The notes under the pieces: generated by a model
What the model was told of the DNA's origin: nothing
The model's database searches: none
The model's input: only the letters and a program-made list of their open reading frames with translations
Assembly (NCBI GenBank): GCA_031270515.1
Contig: JAISXM010000015.1
Location: forward strand, 1 to 20,661
Origin: Holosporales bacterium
GTDB lineage: Bacteria; Pseudomonadota; Alphaproteobacteria; BNTO01
Direction of reading: 5' to 3'
Length of the DNA: 20,661 nt
Part shown: positions 1 through 6,657 of the stretch, piece after piece
Layout: the number at the start of each line of letters is the position of its first letter
How positions within the stretch are numbered: the first letter of the stretch is position 1
Program-made: the position numbers and the translations under genes

Positions 1-95
1 GAGTTCAAAAACGAGATTAATAGTGGCTCTTTGCCTTCCACACCAAAGATATTCTTAAAAACAAAGTCGATTTGCGGGCTTAACAACGAAGACAT
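1..95 (-). CDS. PD-(D/E)XK nuclease-family transposase-like protein, N-terminal fragment (runs off window)
   Basis: Reading the minus strand from ATG at 95-93 gives 31 codons open to the window edge. They begin MSSLLSPQIDFVFKNIFG and continue with GKEPLLISFLN. The pattern LSPxxDxVFKxIFG...LxSFLN is the characteristic start of the Rpn/PD-(D/E)XK 'nuclease family transposase' proteins, which are multicopy in many intracellular bacteria. The catalytic nuclease motifs would lie beyond the edge and cannot be judged. A GGGAT stretch (about 102-98 on the minus strand) may serve as ribosome site. The C-terminus of a protein of the same family enters at the other window edge (20317-20661). The family call rests on the N-terminal motif only. 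Confidence 0.75.
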   Translation of the reverse strand, partial: MSSLLSPQIDFVFKNIFGVEGKEPLLISFLN

Positions 96-145
96 CGCAC
101 ATCCCAAAAAACTGTCATACCACTACTATCGATTATACACGATAC

Positions 146-230
146 CTACCCATAAAAACAAGTTGAATTTTTACCCTCATCCAGGTCTTGCATGATAACG
201 AGTTTCAACTTGTTTGTTATGGGGCCCCGG
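146..230 (+). mobile_element. 85-bp inverted-repeat element, copy 1
   Basis: Full-length copy of the 85-bp family. It starts CTACCCATAAAAAC, ends TTATGGGGCCCCGG, and its arms can pair over about 19 bp. It is exactly as long as the copies at 3916, 12004, 16616 and 18407. The 7 bp on each side do not match, so no target duplication is visible and this may be an older insertion. The open frame shared by other copies is broken here by a stop. Confidence 0.8.
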
Positions 231-286
231 TTTAGTGGCTATTTTTTTACTATGGTTAAGAAAGTGTGCGATCCTCAAGGGACCAG

Positions 287-330
287 AAACAAAGGGTTCT
301 TATTAAAAATTTTTAGTAAAGACGCCCTGG
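287..330. repeat. AAAAATTTTT-centred hairpin repeat, copy 1
   Basis: This 44-bp segment, running from AAACAAAGGGTTCTTAT to GACGCCCTGG, matches the reverse complement of 20108-20150 at nearly every position, with one indel. Its centre is AAAAATTTTT flanked by arms that pair, so it can fold as a hairpin. Apart from this and the 85-bp element, the gap 96-464 shows no gene; a 30-codon frame at 252-344 spans this repeat but has no recognisable product. Confidence 0.65.
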
Positions 331-464
331 CTTTCCCGCATTGAATTAGACTCAACACATCGCTAATGCTAGAAAAGCTCTCAGGAAACGAGTTGTGATT
401 GCCTATATACAAATGCTTTGCAATAAAAGAGATAGTTGCTACGTATTTTAATAAAACTGTTGCC

Positions 465-962
465 CTACGCCGACCCGATGTGCGGTTTGATTCTGTTGAC
501 TAGCTCCAACCTATTAAAGTCCACCTCTTGCCAACTCTCCACATCGGCTTGCAAAATGGCGGCTTCACACGTATCAAGCGGGGCAATCTCCTTTTGTGGA
601 AATATTGCGGCAATAAACTGTGATAAGCACGGGTTATGCCCCACAATTAAAATTTTATTATAAATTGTTGGCGTCCACTTTATTTTATCTCTAAGCTCGA
701 AAGTCGCAATTTGGTACAAATTATCGTCGAACATGAACTTTGTGCGAGAGTGTACGGTCGAATAAATCGCCTGAAACGTTTGCTTTGCTCTTTTCACGCT
801 AGAGCACAACACAAAATCTATCCCGCTCCACAATTGTTTGTTTGTCTCGCTGATTTCCTCAATTTGCAGCAAGCCTGTCACGCTTAGGGGACGCTCCGAC
901 TCATATCCAGAAAAATCTGTAGGAAACGAATCAGCATGTCTCATTAATACGATTGTTTTCAC
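465..962 (-). CDS. sixA: SixA-type phosphohistidine phosphatase (histidine phosphatase superfamily)
   Basis: A 165-residue protein of the histidine phosphatase (RHG/phosphoglycerate mutase) superfamily in its short SixA-like form. Residues 1-10 read MKTIVLMRHA, giving the RH motif with the nucleophile His9. ERPLSVTG (23-30), CSSVKRAKQT (53-62) and VGHNP (107-111, second catalytic His109) follow in family order. E. coli SixA (161 aa) dephosphorylates phosphohistidine on phosphotransfer proteins; the substrate here is unknown. The start is GTG at 962, the only one that keeps the beta strand before RHA intact. It is divergent from dprA, with 110 bp between the starts. The protein is cytoplasmic, as no signal or membrane segment is seen. 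The name rests on length and motifs; other small RHG phosphatases are possible. Confidence 0.8.
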   Translation of the reverse strand: MKTIVLMRHADSFPTDFSGYESERPLSVTGLLQIEEISETNKQLWSGIDFVLCSSVKRAKQTFQAIYSTVHSRTKFMFDDNLYQIATFELRDKIKWTPTIYNKILIVGHNPCLSQFIAAIFPQKEIAPLDTCEAAILQADVESWQEVDFNRLELVNRIKPHIGSA

Positions 963-994
963 TTTTCACTCTGTTTTCGCGTTCATCTTTGCTT

Positions 995-1025
995 ATTACT
1001 TTATTAAGTAATCCCCCCATATAAT
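995..1025 (+). promoter_or_regulatory. Putative dprA promoter with overlapping inverted repeat
   Basis: TATAAT at 1020-1025 is a perfect -10 hexamer, with TTACTT at 996-1001 as a possible -35 (18-bp spacing). The candidate -35 lies in an inverted repeat: ATTACTT (995-1001), a 4-base loop, then AAGTAAT (1006-1012). That is a plausible operator. The dprA start follows 47 bp downstream of the -10. Confidence 0.45.
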
Positions 1026-1072
1026 GAGTCTATGATGTTTTCCTCTATGAAGTAAAGATTGGGAAGATCTCT

Positions 1073-2311
1073 ATGTTAACCCTCGAAGACCGAATCTTGT
1101 GGCTAAGAGTCGCCTTATCCAAAGGCGTTGGGCCGATTACCTTTTGGAAAATATTGCAAAAAGGGAACGGAAATATAAGGCACGCGTGCAAATTTGTGGA
1201 AACGTTGGCGAGTGAAGCGCTAGCAGAAAAAGAGCTGCTGGCCCATGAAAAAACGAATCGGCATTTTTTAACAGCGAAAGATGACGATTTTCCCAAAGTT
1301 TTGTTGGAGCTAAGGGACTGCCCTCCGTTTTTAAGCGTGATTGGGAATGTGCGCCTGCTAAACCTTCCTTCCATTGCAATTGTTGGAGCAAGGAACGCGT
1401 CCCTTGCGGGGAAAATGTTTGCGGCGAAGTTGGCGCAACAGCTTGGAGGCTGCGGCTTCGTCATTGTGTCCGGCATGGCGAGGGGCATAGACGGCGCCGT
1501 GCACGAGGGAAGCCTGAGCACAGGGAGCGTTGCGGTTCTGGCTGGAGGCGTTGACGTGATTTACCCATCGGAAAATACGCACATTTACAACGGCCTGGAG
1601 TCGCACGGAACGATTATTTCCGACATGCCTATTGGTACGGCAATTGAGGCGACGCTTTTTCCGCGCCGGAACCGCATCATTGCGGGGATGACGCGCGGCA
1701 TTGTGCTGGTTGAGGCGGCGGAGCACTCGGGGTCGCTGATTACGGCGAGGTATGCACTGGAAAACGGCAGAGAGATTTTTGCTGTGCCCGGGTTTCCTGC
1801 TGATCCGAGGTCGAAGGGGTGCAACTCGCTGATCAAGCAGGGCGCGAATTTGGTCGAATGCGCAGAGGACGTGTTGCGCGCGATGAGGCACCATTTGGGG
1901 GCGCGGGCGGATGGCGCGGGTGCGGGTGCGGATGGGTTTTGTGAAGGTGCACGGGCGCAAAGTGCGAAAAGTCGCGGCAGTTCCGGCTTGTTACATGAAG
2001 ACGCTGCGAAGGAATATGAGCATAAAGACTCTGGTCGGAAACATGATAAAGACTCGGCTAGGGGGCATGATTCCGCGGTTGGGGAATATGAGAAAGACAC
2101 GGTTGGGGTAATTCATGGAGAAAACGGATTTAATCGTGCAAATTTAAAAGCGTCTATTTTGAGTGAAATTAGTTATGTTCCAATCTCTATAGAATTGCTG
2201 CTTCAGACTCAAGATTGCGGGTTGCCTCTTTTGTTGAGCGTACTTACGGAACTGGAAAACAATGGCACAATCCGGCGCATGCCTAACAATGACGTGTTGC
2301 TGGACGTTTAG
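1073..2311 (+). CDS. dprA: DNA processing protein DprA (natural transformation)
   Basis: A 412-residue DprA/Smf protein. In transformation it binds incoming single-stranded DNA and loads RecA. Residues 1-90 form the N-terminal SAM-like region. The Rossmann-fold core spans about 98-270: SIAIVGARNAS (100-110), IVSGMARGID (131-140), VAVLAGGVDVIYP (153-165), FPRRNRIIAG (196-205), EAAEHSGSLITA (214-225) and VPGFPADPRSKGCN (238-251). A winged-helix (DprA_WH) domain follows at about 358-412. Between core and winged helix lies an unusually long low-complexity linker (about 276-355): first Gly/Ala-rich, then a charged His/Lys/Asp/Glu part with repeated HDK/HDS-type motifs. The GC-rich tract at 1898-1935 encodes its first part. 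GGGAAG at 1061-1066 is a suitable ribosome site. No other competence gene is nearby. Confidence 0.95.
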   Translation: MLTLEDRILWLRVALSKGVGPITFWKILQKGNGNIRHACKFVETLASEALAEKELLAHEKTNRHFLTAKDDDFPKVLLELRDCPPFLSVIGNVRLLNLPSIAIVGARNASLAGKMFAAKLAQQLGGCGFVIVSGMARGIDGAVHEGSLSTGSVAVLAGGVDVIYPSENTHIYNGLESHGTIISDMPIGTAIEATLFPRRNRIIAGMTRGIVLVEAAEHSGSLITARYALENGREIFAVPGFPADPRSKGCNSLIKQGANLVECAEDVLRAMRHHLGARADGAGAGADGFCEGARAQSAKSRGSSGLLHEDAAKEYEHKDSGRKHDKDSARGHDSAVGEYEKDTVGVIHGENGFNRANLKASILSEISYVPISIELLLQTQDCGLPLLLSVLTELENNGTIRRMPNNDVLLDV

Positions 2312-2480
2312 TTTTGCGGCTTTGGAGCTGGAGCCTTGGAGCCTTGGAAGCCTGCCGTTTTGGCACCGAATCCCCTTCTTCAAAAATAATTTTACTAAAA
2401 TATGCCCAGATGGGCTTGTATCCCTCCAAAATCTACCGCTATAGTTAAGTATAAGATTACGTTTTAGGGGATAGCTTTTT

Positions 2481-3893
2481 ATGGATAGATCAAAAAAGAA
2501 TATTGGAGCACTAGGATTATTGTTTGCAACAATGGGAGGATCCTGTGTGGCAAGCGGCCTGAAGGATGGAGCGAATGATGCTCCGGATGAATCGGGGGAT
2601 GTATTTGATGATGACTCTTTTGGTGAGGCTGCACTCGAGGCTGAGGTGGCCAGGTTAAGGAACTTAGCAAAACCTGGCGAAGAAACGCCGAGTACTGGTG
2701 AAGAAGCGCCTGCGGTTAAGGCTAGTGATTTAGACGCTCTTTCTGAGCTCGCGGCGTTAGGTGCTGCGAAACCTGGCGAAGGTGCCGCAAAACCTGGCGA
2801 AGGTGCCGCGCAACCTGGCGAAGGTGCCGCAAAACCTGGCGAAGGTGCCGCAAAACCTGACGAAAATCCAGAGCAAAAACCACATGAGCTCTCTGCAAGA
2901 GCAAAAGAGCTCATGGATAATTTTTGCAACGAATTTAAGGTACAAGAGAAGGATATTGAGAAGAGAGCCGCACAACGCTTAATTGTTGCGCAAAGATTGA
3001 ACGCGGTGATAGCCTTTATTCAAGAACTCCAGCAAGAAGCATATGCGGACCGCAACAATCCTGACGTTGCGGACCGTATCCAGCTAGCGTATGCCATATT
3101 GGAGTGGCTTAGCGGTCTCCCAGCCCGTGACGGTTCGAGCGAGTGCGCAAAGGAGCTTCTCCAAATTTTAATTTGGGCAAATGATATTAGGGCAATGCTC
3201 TCTCTGGGAACTTGCTATTTGAATGGAAGTAATGGCATTGAGAAGAACGAAGAAGAAGGTGCAGGGCTATTTAAGCAAGCGGCGGACCGAGGTGAACCTA
3301 TTGGGAAGTACTTGCTCGCGGATTGTTGTCTCAGAGGGCTTGGCGTTCCTCAAGATAAGCCAAAAGCACTTGTTTTGCTTCGGGAAGCTGCGGATGCGGG
3401 ATGTCATCAAGCAAACTTAATATTGGCTATGCAAGAGTGCCGTTCCCATCCGGATGAAGCCATGAGAATATTGATAAAATGCTACAAGGCAGGGGATATG
3501 TTGGCAAGTGCAATCGTTGGGTTATATACCATGTTCCCTGAGCTTTCTGAAGAAAAACTGCGAACGGAATTTGAGAAAGTGCAGGAGAAAATATACTTTG
3601 CTGTTCTTCGGTCAGCGATTGGTGCAAGAATAGAGAATGATCCCGCCCCGGCGACTGCCGATCAAGCAAGAGAAGATGCACGGAGCGCTAGAGCAGCAAC
3701 AGCAGCAGTAAGCGCGGGCGATGATTCAGCTGCTGACGCACGGTTCAGTCACGATCCAGCAGCTGAGACACCGCGCGATCTCGATCCAGCAGCTGAGGCG
3801 CCGCGCGATCTCGATCCAGCCATCGAGGCTCGGTTGAATTCCGCTCCAGCAAGAACTAGAGACGCACTGTTAAGTGATGCACCGGCGTTCTAA
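2481..3893 (+). CDS. Exported Sel1-repeat protein with repeat-rich flanks
   Basis: A 470-residue protein with a likely Sec signal (basic MDRSKK, then a hydrophobic stretch to about residue 20); Cys22 is preceded by GGS, a poor lipobox. Residues 27-80 are acidic. Residues 95-129 hold five tandem AAKPGEG-type heptads. A helical region spans about 135-235. Sel1-like repeats occupy about 237-345, seen in LGTCYLNGSNGIEKNEEEG, AGLFKQAADRGEP, CLRGLGVPQDKPKALVLLRE and AADAGCHQAN. The C-terminus (about 385-470) is Ala/Asp/Pro-rich and carries a 10-residue repeat around PRDLDPAAEA. Sel1 repeats form alpha-alpha superhelices that bind proteins and are common in secreted factors of intracellular bacteria; the partner is unknown. 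AGGGGA at 2466-2471 gives well-spaced ribosome binding. The gene is convergent with the paralogue at 4137. Confidence 0.75.
   Translation: MDRSKKNIGALGLLFATMGGSCVASGLKDGANDAPDESGDVFDDDSFGEAALEAEVARLRNLAKPGEETPSTGEEAPAVKASDLDALSELAALGAAKPGEGAAKPGEGAAQPGEGAAKPGEGAAKPDENPEQKPHELSARAKELMDNFCNEFKVQEKDIEKRAAQRLIVAQRLNAVIAFIQELQQEAYADRNNPDVADRIQLAYAILEWLSGLPARDGSSECAKELLQILIWANDIRAMLSLGTCYLNGSNGIEKNEEEGAGLFKQAADRGEPIGKYLLADCCLRGLGVPQDKPKALVLLREAADAGCHQANLILAMQECRSHPDEAMRILIKCYKAGDMLASAIVGLYTMFPELSEEKLRTEFEKVQEKIYFAVLRSAIGARIENDPAPATADQAREDARSARAATAAVSAGDDSAADARFSHDPAAETPRDLDPAAEAPRDLDPAIEARLNSAPARTRDALLSDAPAF
2760..2864 (+). repeat. Five tandem 21-bp coding repeats
   Basis: Units at 2760, 2781, 2802, 2823 and 2844, each GGTGCCGCAAAACCTGGCGA-like plus A, encode GAAKPGE heptads in the Sel1 protein. 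Differences are one to three bases per unit, which suggests recent expansion. A degenerate unit (AKPGEETP) is encoded about 90 bp upstream. Confidence 0.95.
3753..3812 (+). repeat. Two tandem 30-bp coding repeats plus a partial third
   Basis: Two 30-bp units (3753-3782, 3783-3812) starting GATCCAGCAGCTGAG differ at only two positions. A diverged third unit starts at 3813. They encode the DPAAE(T/A)PRDL repeats at the C-terminus of the Sel1 protein. Confidence 0.9.
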
Positions 3894-3915
3894 CTTATTT
3901 TGGTGAGAGTTATAG

Positions 3916-4000
3916 CTGCCCATGAAAACAATTTGAATTTTTATCTTCGTCTAAGCTTTGTATTACAACGATATACAAATTGTTTGTTATGGGGACTCGG
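3916..4000 (+). mobile_element. 85-bp inverted-repeat element, copy 2
   Basis: Full-length 85-bp copy, CTGCCCATGAAAAC to ATGGGGACTCGG, starting 22 bp after the stop of the Sel1 gene. Flanking heptamers (GTTATAG / TAATATA) do not match. In one frame it reads AHENNLNFYLRLSFVLQR, then NCLLWG, the same frame that is open in copies 3, 4 and 5. Its hairpin could also act as a 3' end for the Sel1 transcript. Confidence 0.85.
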
Positions 4001-4011
4001 TAATATACCTG

Positions 4012-4112
4012 AGCCACATGAAAACCCTGCAGCATGTTGTTTTAGAAACATTGTGAATAAAGCAAATACGTTGCTGGGTTTTCAATATGCTTCGCTATAT
4101 CGTTTGATATAG
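4012..4112 (+). repeat. Repeated short-ORF relic, copy 1
   Basis: The plus strand reads NPAACCFRNIVNKANTLLGF in a frame ending in a stop at 4110-4112. Equivalent frames occur on the minus strand at 7655-7870 and 15340-15430. The segment has complementary ends (AAAACCCTGCAGCA near 4021 and TTGCTGGGTTTTCA near 4070), so it can also fold. CTATATC-GTTT-GATATAG (4095-4112) is a perfect small stem-loop at its end. It lies between two convergent genes. Confidence 0.6.
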
Positions 4113-4136
4113 ACGCTCATTGAATGCCCAGCGACG

Positions 4137-5270
4137 CTATGGCTTCATAGGTGATTTGACGATTTGATCGAGGGACTCGAGGTACTCGATAGCTTGTCTA
4201 GGTGATATGTTGTTGCGTTTTAAGATGGACTCGATAGCGGACTGCCAGGTCTCTTGAGGTGATTCTTTAAATCTGTCCATAAACGAATCGTGACTCTGCG
4301 CTAGACTCTGGCGCAGAATATGCGCCTGATTCTGCCCCCGCCTCTGCGCCTGATTCTGCACCCACCTCTGCGCCTGACTCTGACTCTCCCACCGAAAATC
4401 TTGAATACCCATCTCCTTTATTTCATTTAAAATTCCGTCAAACGTTGGGCGAAATTTAGGAATATTAGTGCAGCACTTAATAAGGACTTTTGCTCGTCCT
4501 GTTATGTTTGCGTTGTGGACTTTTGTCTGCAAATATCTTATTCGGTCCCCGCTATATGTGTATTGCCTTTGTTCGAGTGGATCATCTTTTATGATTGGAG
4601 CTCCAGAAAGAATTGACGCAAGGAGTACACCATAGGCATAGACAAGAGAAGCCTCCGTACATGGACCTCCTTCATTTAGTTCAGGGGCACATGTTGCTAA
4701 GTGACTTTTATGTGCAACAGTGGTTGTCATTGCTATTGATCGAGGAACTAAGGTTACGACATACTTGCCATTTTCTGTTACAAAAAAAATGTCTGACAGC
4801 TCCGGAATAAAATATTTTTGCGGCCCCCCTTCTGCATTTGCGTTGTTCATATCTTTTACCAAGGATCTAAACGTTAAGGCCAAGTGTTTTGCAATAGTCT
4901 TGATGGTTTCGGAGTCGGAACGTTGCAGGCGGCGTAGACATTCAAAACCCTCCGGGCTTCCTAATGGTACAAGTCTTCTGCCAACTAAGGTATGAGTCAT
5001 TCCAATATCATCAGGGAGTGTTGCACTATGAGCTCGCAAATCAGCCTCAGTGACATTTGTCCAAAATACGTATGACACATCGTCTTTTTCGGCCACAATC
5101 AATGTTCTGGGGGAGGAATTTTTAGTAATAAATGCTACGTTTGTTAGTTCGTCCAAACTTTTAGGATTTTCACTTTTAGGATTTTCACTGGCGCTTGGAT
5201 TACTCGTTTCTGCAGAGTAGCTATTGCAAGCTAGGATAATCATTAGTGGGAATAATAATCGTGTATTCAT
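4137..5270 (-). CDS. Exported pseudokinase-like protein, paralogue 1
   Basis: A 377-residue protein and the longest of three tandem paralogues. MNTRLLFPLMIILACNSYSA is a Sec signal; Cys15 after ILA could also be a lipoprotein site. Residues about 95-290 follow a protein-kinase C-lobe. GPQKYFIPELSDIFFV (149-164) lies where the HRD catalytic loop would be. TLVPRSIA (173-180) replaces the DFG segment. CAPE (194-197) is the APE motif. TEASLVYAYGVLLASIL (205-221) matches the SDVYSFGV helix, and CCTNIPKFRPTFDGIL (266-281) matches the C...P..RPTF..IL end typical of tyrosine-kinase-like domains. The catalytic Asp, the DFG Asp and the SDV Asp are all missing, so an inactive kinase fold is inferred. 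Residues 294-325 are a Gln-rich repeat tail (QSQAQRW, QNQAQRR), followed by a helical end. AAGGA precedes the ATG. The function is unknown; a host-facing role is a guess. Confidence 0.65.
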   Translation of the reverse strand: MNTRLLFPLMIILACNSYSAETSNPSASENPKSENPKSLDELTNVAFITKNSSPRTLIVAEKDDVSYVFWTNVTEADLRAHSATLPDDIGMTHTLVGRRLVPLGSPEGFECLRRLQRSDSETIKTIAKHLALTFRSLVKDMNNANAEGGPQKYFIPELSDIFFVTENGKYVVTLVPRSIAMTTTVAHKSHLATCAPELNEGGPCTEASLVYAYGVLLASILSGAPIIKDDPLEQRQYTYSGDRIRYLQTKVHNANITGRAKVLIKCCTNIPKFRPTFDGILNEIKEMGIQDFRWESQSQAQRWVQNQAQRRGQNQAHILRQSLAQSHDSFMDRFKESPQETWQSAIESILKRNNISPRQAIEYLESLDQIVKSPMKP

Positions 5271-5335
5271 AATGTGTTTCCTTATATTTATATATCGAGC
5301 TGATATCTATAGTAAACAATAGCGAAATACTTCGC
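5271..5335 (-). promoter_or_regulatory. Conserved upstream block of paralogue 1
   Basis: The 60 bp before the start share TTCGCTAT, ATAGATA and a TATAA before an AAGGA ribosome site with the regions upstream of the other two paralogues. Shared control is likely; the exact -35/-10 boxes cannot be fixed from the sequence. Confidence 0.4.
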
Positions 5336-5416
5336 CTAAGTCAAGTAACGAACAGTGCTGTACTTAGCAAGTAGTTACGACATATTCAACGTGTATACCT
5401 GTCCATAAAAACAAAC

Positions 5417-5501
5417 GGACTGCTGGTCCCCGAACGCCGAACCGCCAGGACCCGAGAGCGAACCGCCAGGACCCGAGAACGGACTGCCGGGACCCGAGAA
5501 C
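5417..5501 (-). repeat. 21-bp tandem repeats downstream of paralogue 2
   Basis: About four units of 21-22 bp (near 5417, then 5439, 5460 and 5481), typified by GAACCGCCAGGACCCGAGAAC. On the minus strand they lie just past the stop of paralogue 2 and in the same frame, where they read SPFSGPG, SPFSGPGG, SLSGPGG. Before them, 5402-5414 (TCCATAAAAACAA) is a fragment of the 85-bp element. The gap 5336-5416 shows nothing else. Confidence 0.8.
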
Positions 5502-5515
5502 GGACTGTCACTCTG

Positions 5516-6511
5516 TCACCACGGGCACGGGCGCTGACACTGAGCCGGGCGCTGACACGGAGACTGACACTGAGCCGGGCGCTGACACGGAGACTGATAC
5601 TGAGACTGATACTGAGACTGATACTGAAAATCTTGAATATTCATATTACTTATTTTATCTAAAATACAGTCAAAGTTTGGGGAAAATTCATGACCACTTA
5701 AGCATCGCTGAATAAGGAATTTTGTTTGTCCTGCTATGTTTGTTTCGTTGAGTTTTTTTATCAAATATCTTCGTTGGTACCCGCTCTCAGTGTATTGCTT
5801 TTGTGTGAGTGGATCATATTTTATTGGTAGAGTTTTCGAAACAATTGACGTAAGGATTACACCATAGGCATAGACAACCGATGCCTCCGTATACGGAGAT
5901 CCTTTATATATTTCAGGATCACACGTTGCGGAGCAACTCGCATCTTCAAGAGAGGTCTTTATCGCTGTTGAGGGAAGAACTACGACGTCGAGCAATCGGG
6001 TTTTTTCGGGATTTGTTTTAATGACAATGTTTAACAGCTCCGGAATAAAATATTTTTGCGCCCCCCCTTCTGCGTCCATATTCCTTACCACATCTCTAAA
6101 AATCGTGGCCAATCGTATCGCAATAGTCTTTAGTCTCTCTGGACATAGCATACAGCTGAGCACTTCAAAACCATCCGGGTCTCCTAGTGGGACAAATCTC
6201 GTGCCAGGTTCGCCATCAATCACTTCACTATCAGCAGGGAATTTTGCTCCCGGCCCCCGCAACTCATCAGCAGGGACATCTGATATTAGGATATGCGGCA
6301 CATTGTCTTTTACGTATGTACATAATGTTCTGGGGGAGGAATCTTGACTAACAATTACTTTATCTTCAACGTTGTCAAATGTTTGAAGTGCTCCAATATC
6401 CTCTATTTGAAGTGCTCCGATATCCTCTATATCTTCTGGGTTACTCGTTCCTGCAGAGTAGCTATTGCAAGCTAGGGCAATCATTAATGGGAATAGTAAT
6501 CGTGTATTCAT
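5516..6511 (-). CDS. Exported pseudokinase-like protein, paralogue 2
   Basis: A 331-residue paralogue. The signal MNTRLLFPLMIALACNSYSA differs from paralogue 1 by one residue. Residues 29-44 contain a doubled IEDIGALQ motif. The kinase-like half shows QKYFIPELLNIVIKT (152-166, HRD position YFI but Asn161 kept), VVVLPSTA (176-183, no DFG), CDPE (197-200, altered APE), YTEASVVYAYGVIL (207-220) and CLSGHEFSPNFDCIL (270-284), where even the usual RPTF Arg is lost. It is therefore the most degenerate of the three. The tail from about 297 is Gln/Cys/Pro-rich (QYQSQYQS, PCQRPAQCQ) and is made by DNA repeats. The same frame continues past the TGA with collagen-like SGPG repeats, so the tail may have been longer. 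GGAG precedes the start. Confidence 0.65.
   Translation of the reverse strand: MNTRLLFPLMIALACNSYSAGTSNPEDIEDIGALQIEDIGALQTFDNVEDKVIVSQDSSPRTLCTYVKDNVPHILISDVPADELRGPGAKFPADSEVIDGEPGTRFVPLGDPDGFEVLSCMLCPERLKTIAIRLATIFRDVVRNMDAEGGAQKYFIPELLNIVIKTNPEKTRLLDVVVLPSTAIKTSLEDASCSATCDPEIYKGSPYTEASVVYAYGVILTSIVSKTLPIKYDPLTQKQYTESGYQRRYLIKKLNETNIAGQTKFLIQRCLSGHEFSPNFDCILDKISNMNIQDFQYQSQYQSQYQSPCQRPAQCQSPCQRPAQCQRPCPW
5541..5624 (-). repeat. Tandem repeats coding the tail of paralogue 2
   Basis: Two near-identical 30-bp units (5541-5570, 5571-5600), starting TGAGCCGGGCGCTGACACGG, are followed by two 12-bp units TGAGACTGATAC (5601, 5613). On the minus strand they encode the QCQSPCQRPA and QYQS repeats. 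Confidence 0.95.
6383..6430 (-). repeat. 24-bp direct repeat in paralogue 2
   Basis: Units 6383-6406 and 6407-6430, starting TTGAAGTGCTCC, differ at a single base. They encode the doubled IEDIGALQ motif just after the signal peptide; paralogues 1 and 3 lack it. Confidence 0.95.
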
Positions 6512-6575
6512 ATAGTATTTCTCCGTGCTTATACGCTGAGTTAATATCTATTGTAGATGATAGCGAAATATTGCG
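6512..6575 (-). promoter_or_regulatory. Conserved upstream block of paralogue 2
   Basis: Carries the same TTCGCTATCATCTAC, ATAGATAT, CGTATAA and GGAG order as the block before paralogue 3. The sequence identity continues upstream into the 105-bp duplication. Confidence 0.4.
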
Positions 6576-6657
6576 CTCTAGTAAATAGGTTCTATTCTAT
6601 GTGCAAACATGAACGTATTTCCGCAAAGGCGTGTCTCGGTCAAAAACCTTGTCGGGG
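6553..6657 (-). repeat. 105-bp duplication, copy 1
   Basis: Matches 7611-7715 with five substitutions and no gaps. The two copies mark the 5' side of paralogue 2 and the 5' side of paralogue 3, as expected for tandem gene duplication. The last codons of paralogue 3 (LPRQGF and its stop) are read from this copy. Confidence 0.9.

Noticed and set aside
252..344. A 30-codon frame (MVKKVCDPQG...) near the left edge as a gene
   Set aside because: Very short, no ribosome site, and its second half is the AAAAATTTTT hairpin repeat; the other copy of the repeat has a stop in this frame.
1585..2929. Long minus-strand ORFs opposite dprA and the Sel1 gene
   Set aside because: Shadows of GC-rich or repeat-rich coding sequence; translations are low-complexity mirrors of the sense repeats.
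3900..4112. A 70-codon plus-strand ORF after the Sel1 gene
   Set aside because: It consists of the 85-bp element fused to the short-ORF relic; its content is explained by repeats found elsewhere, with no ribosome site.
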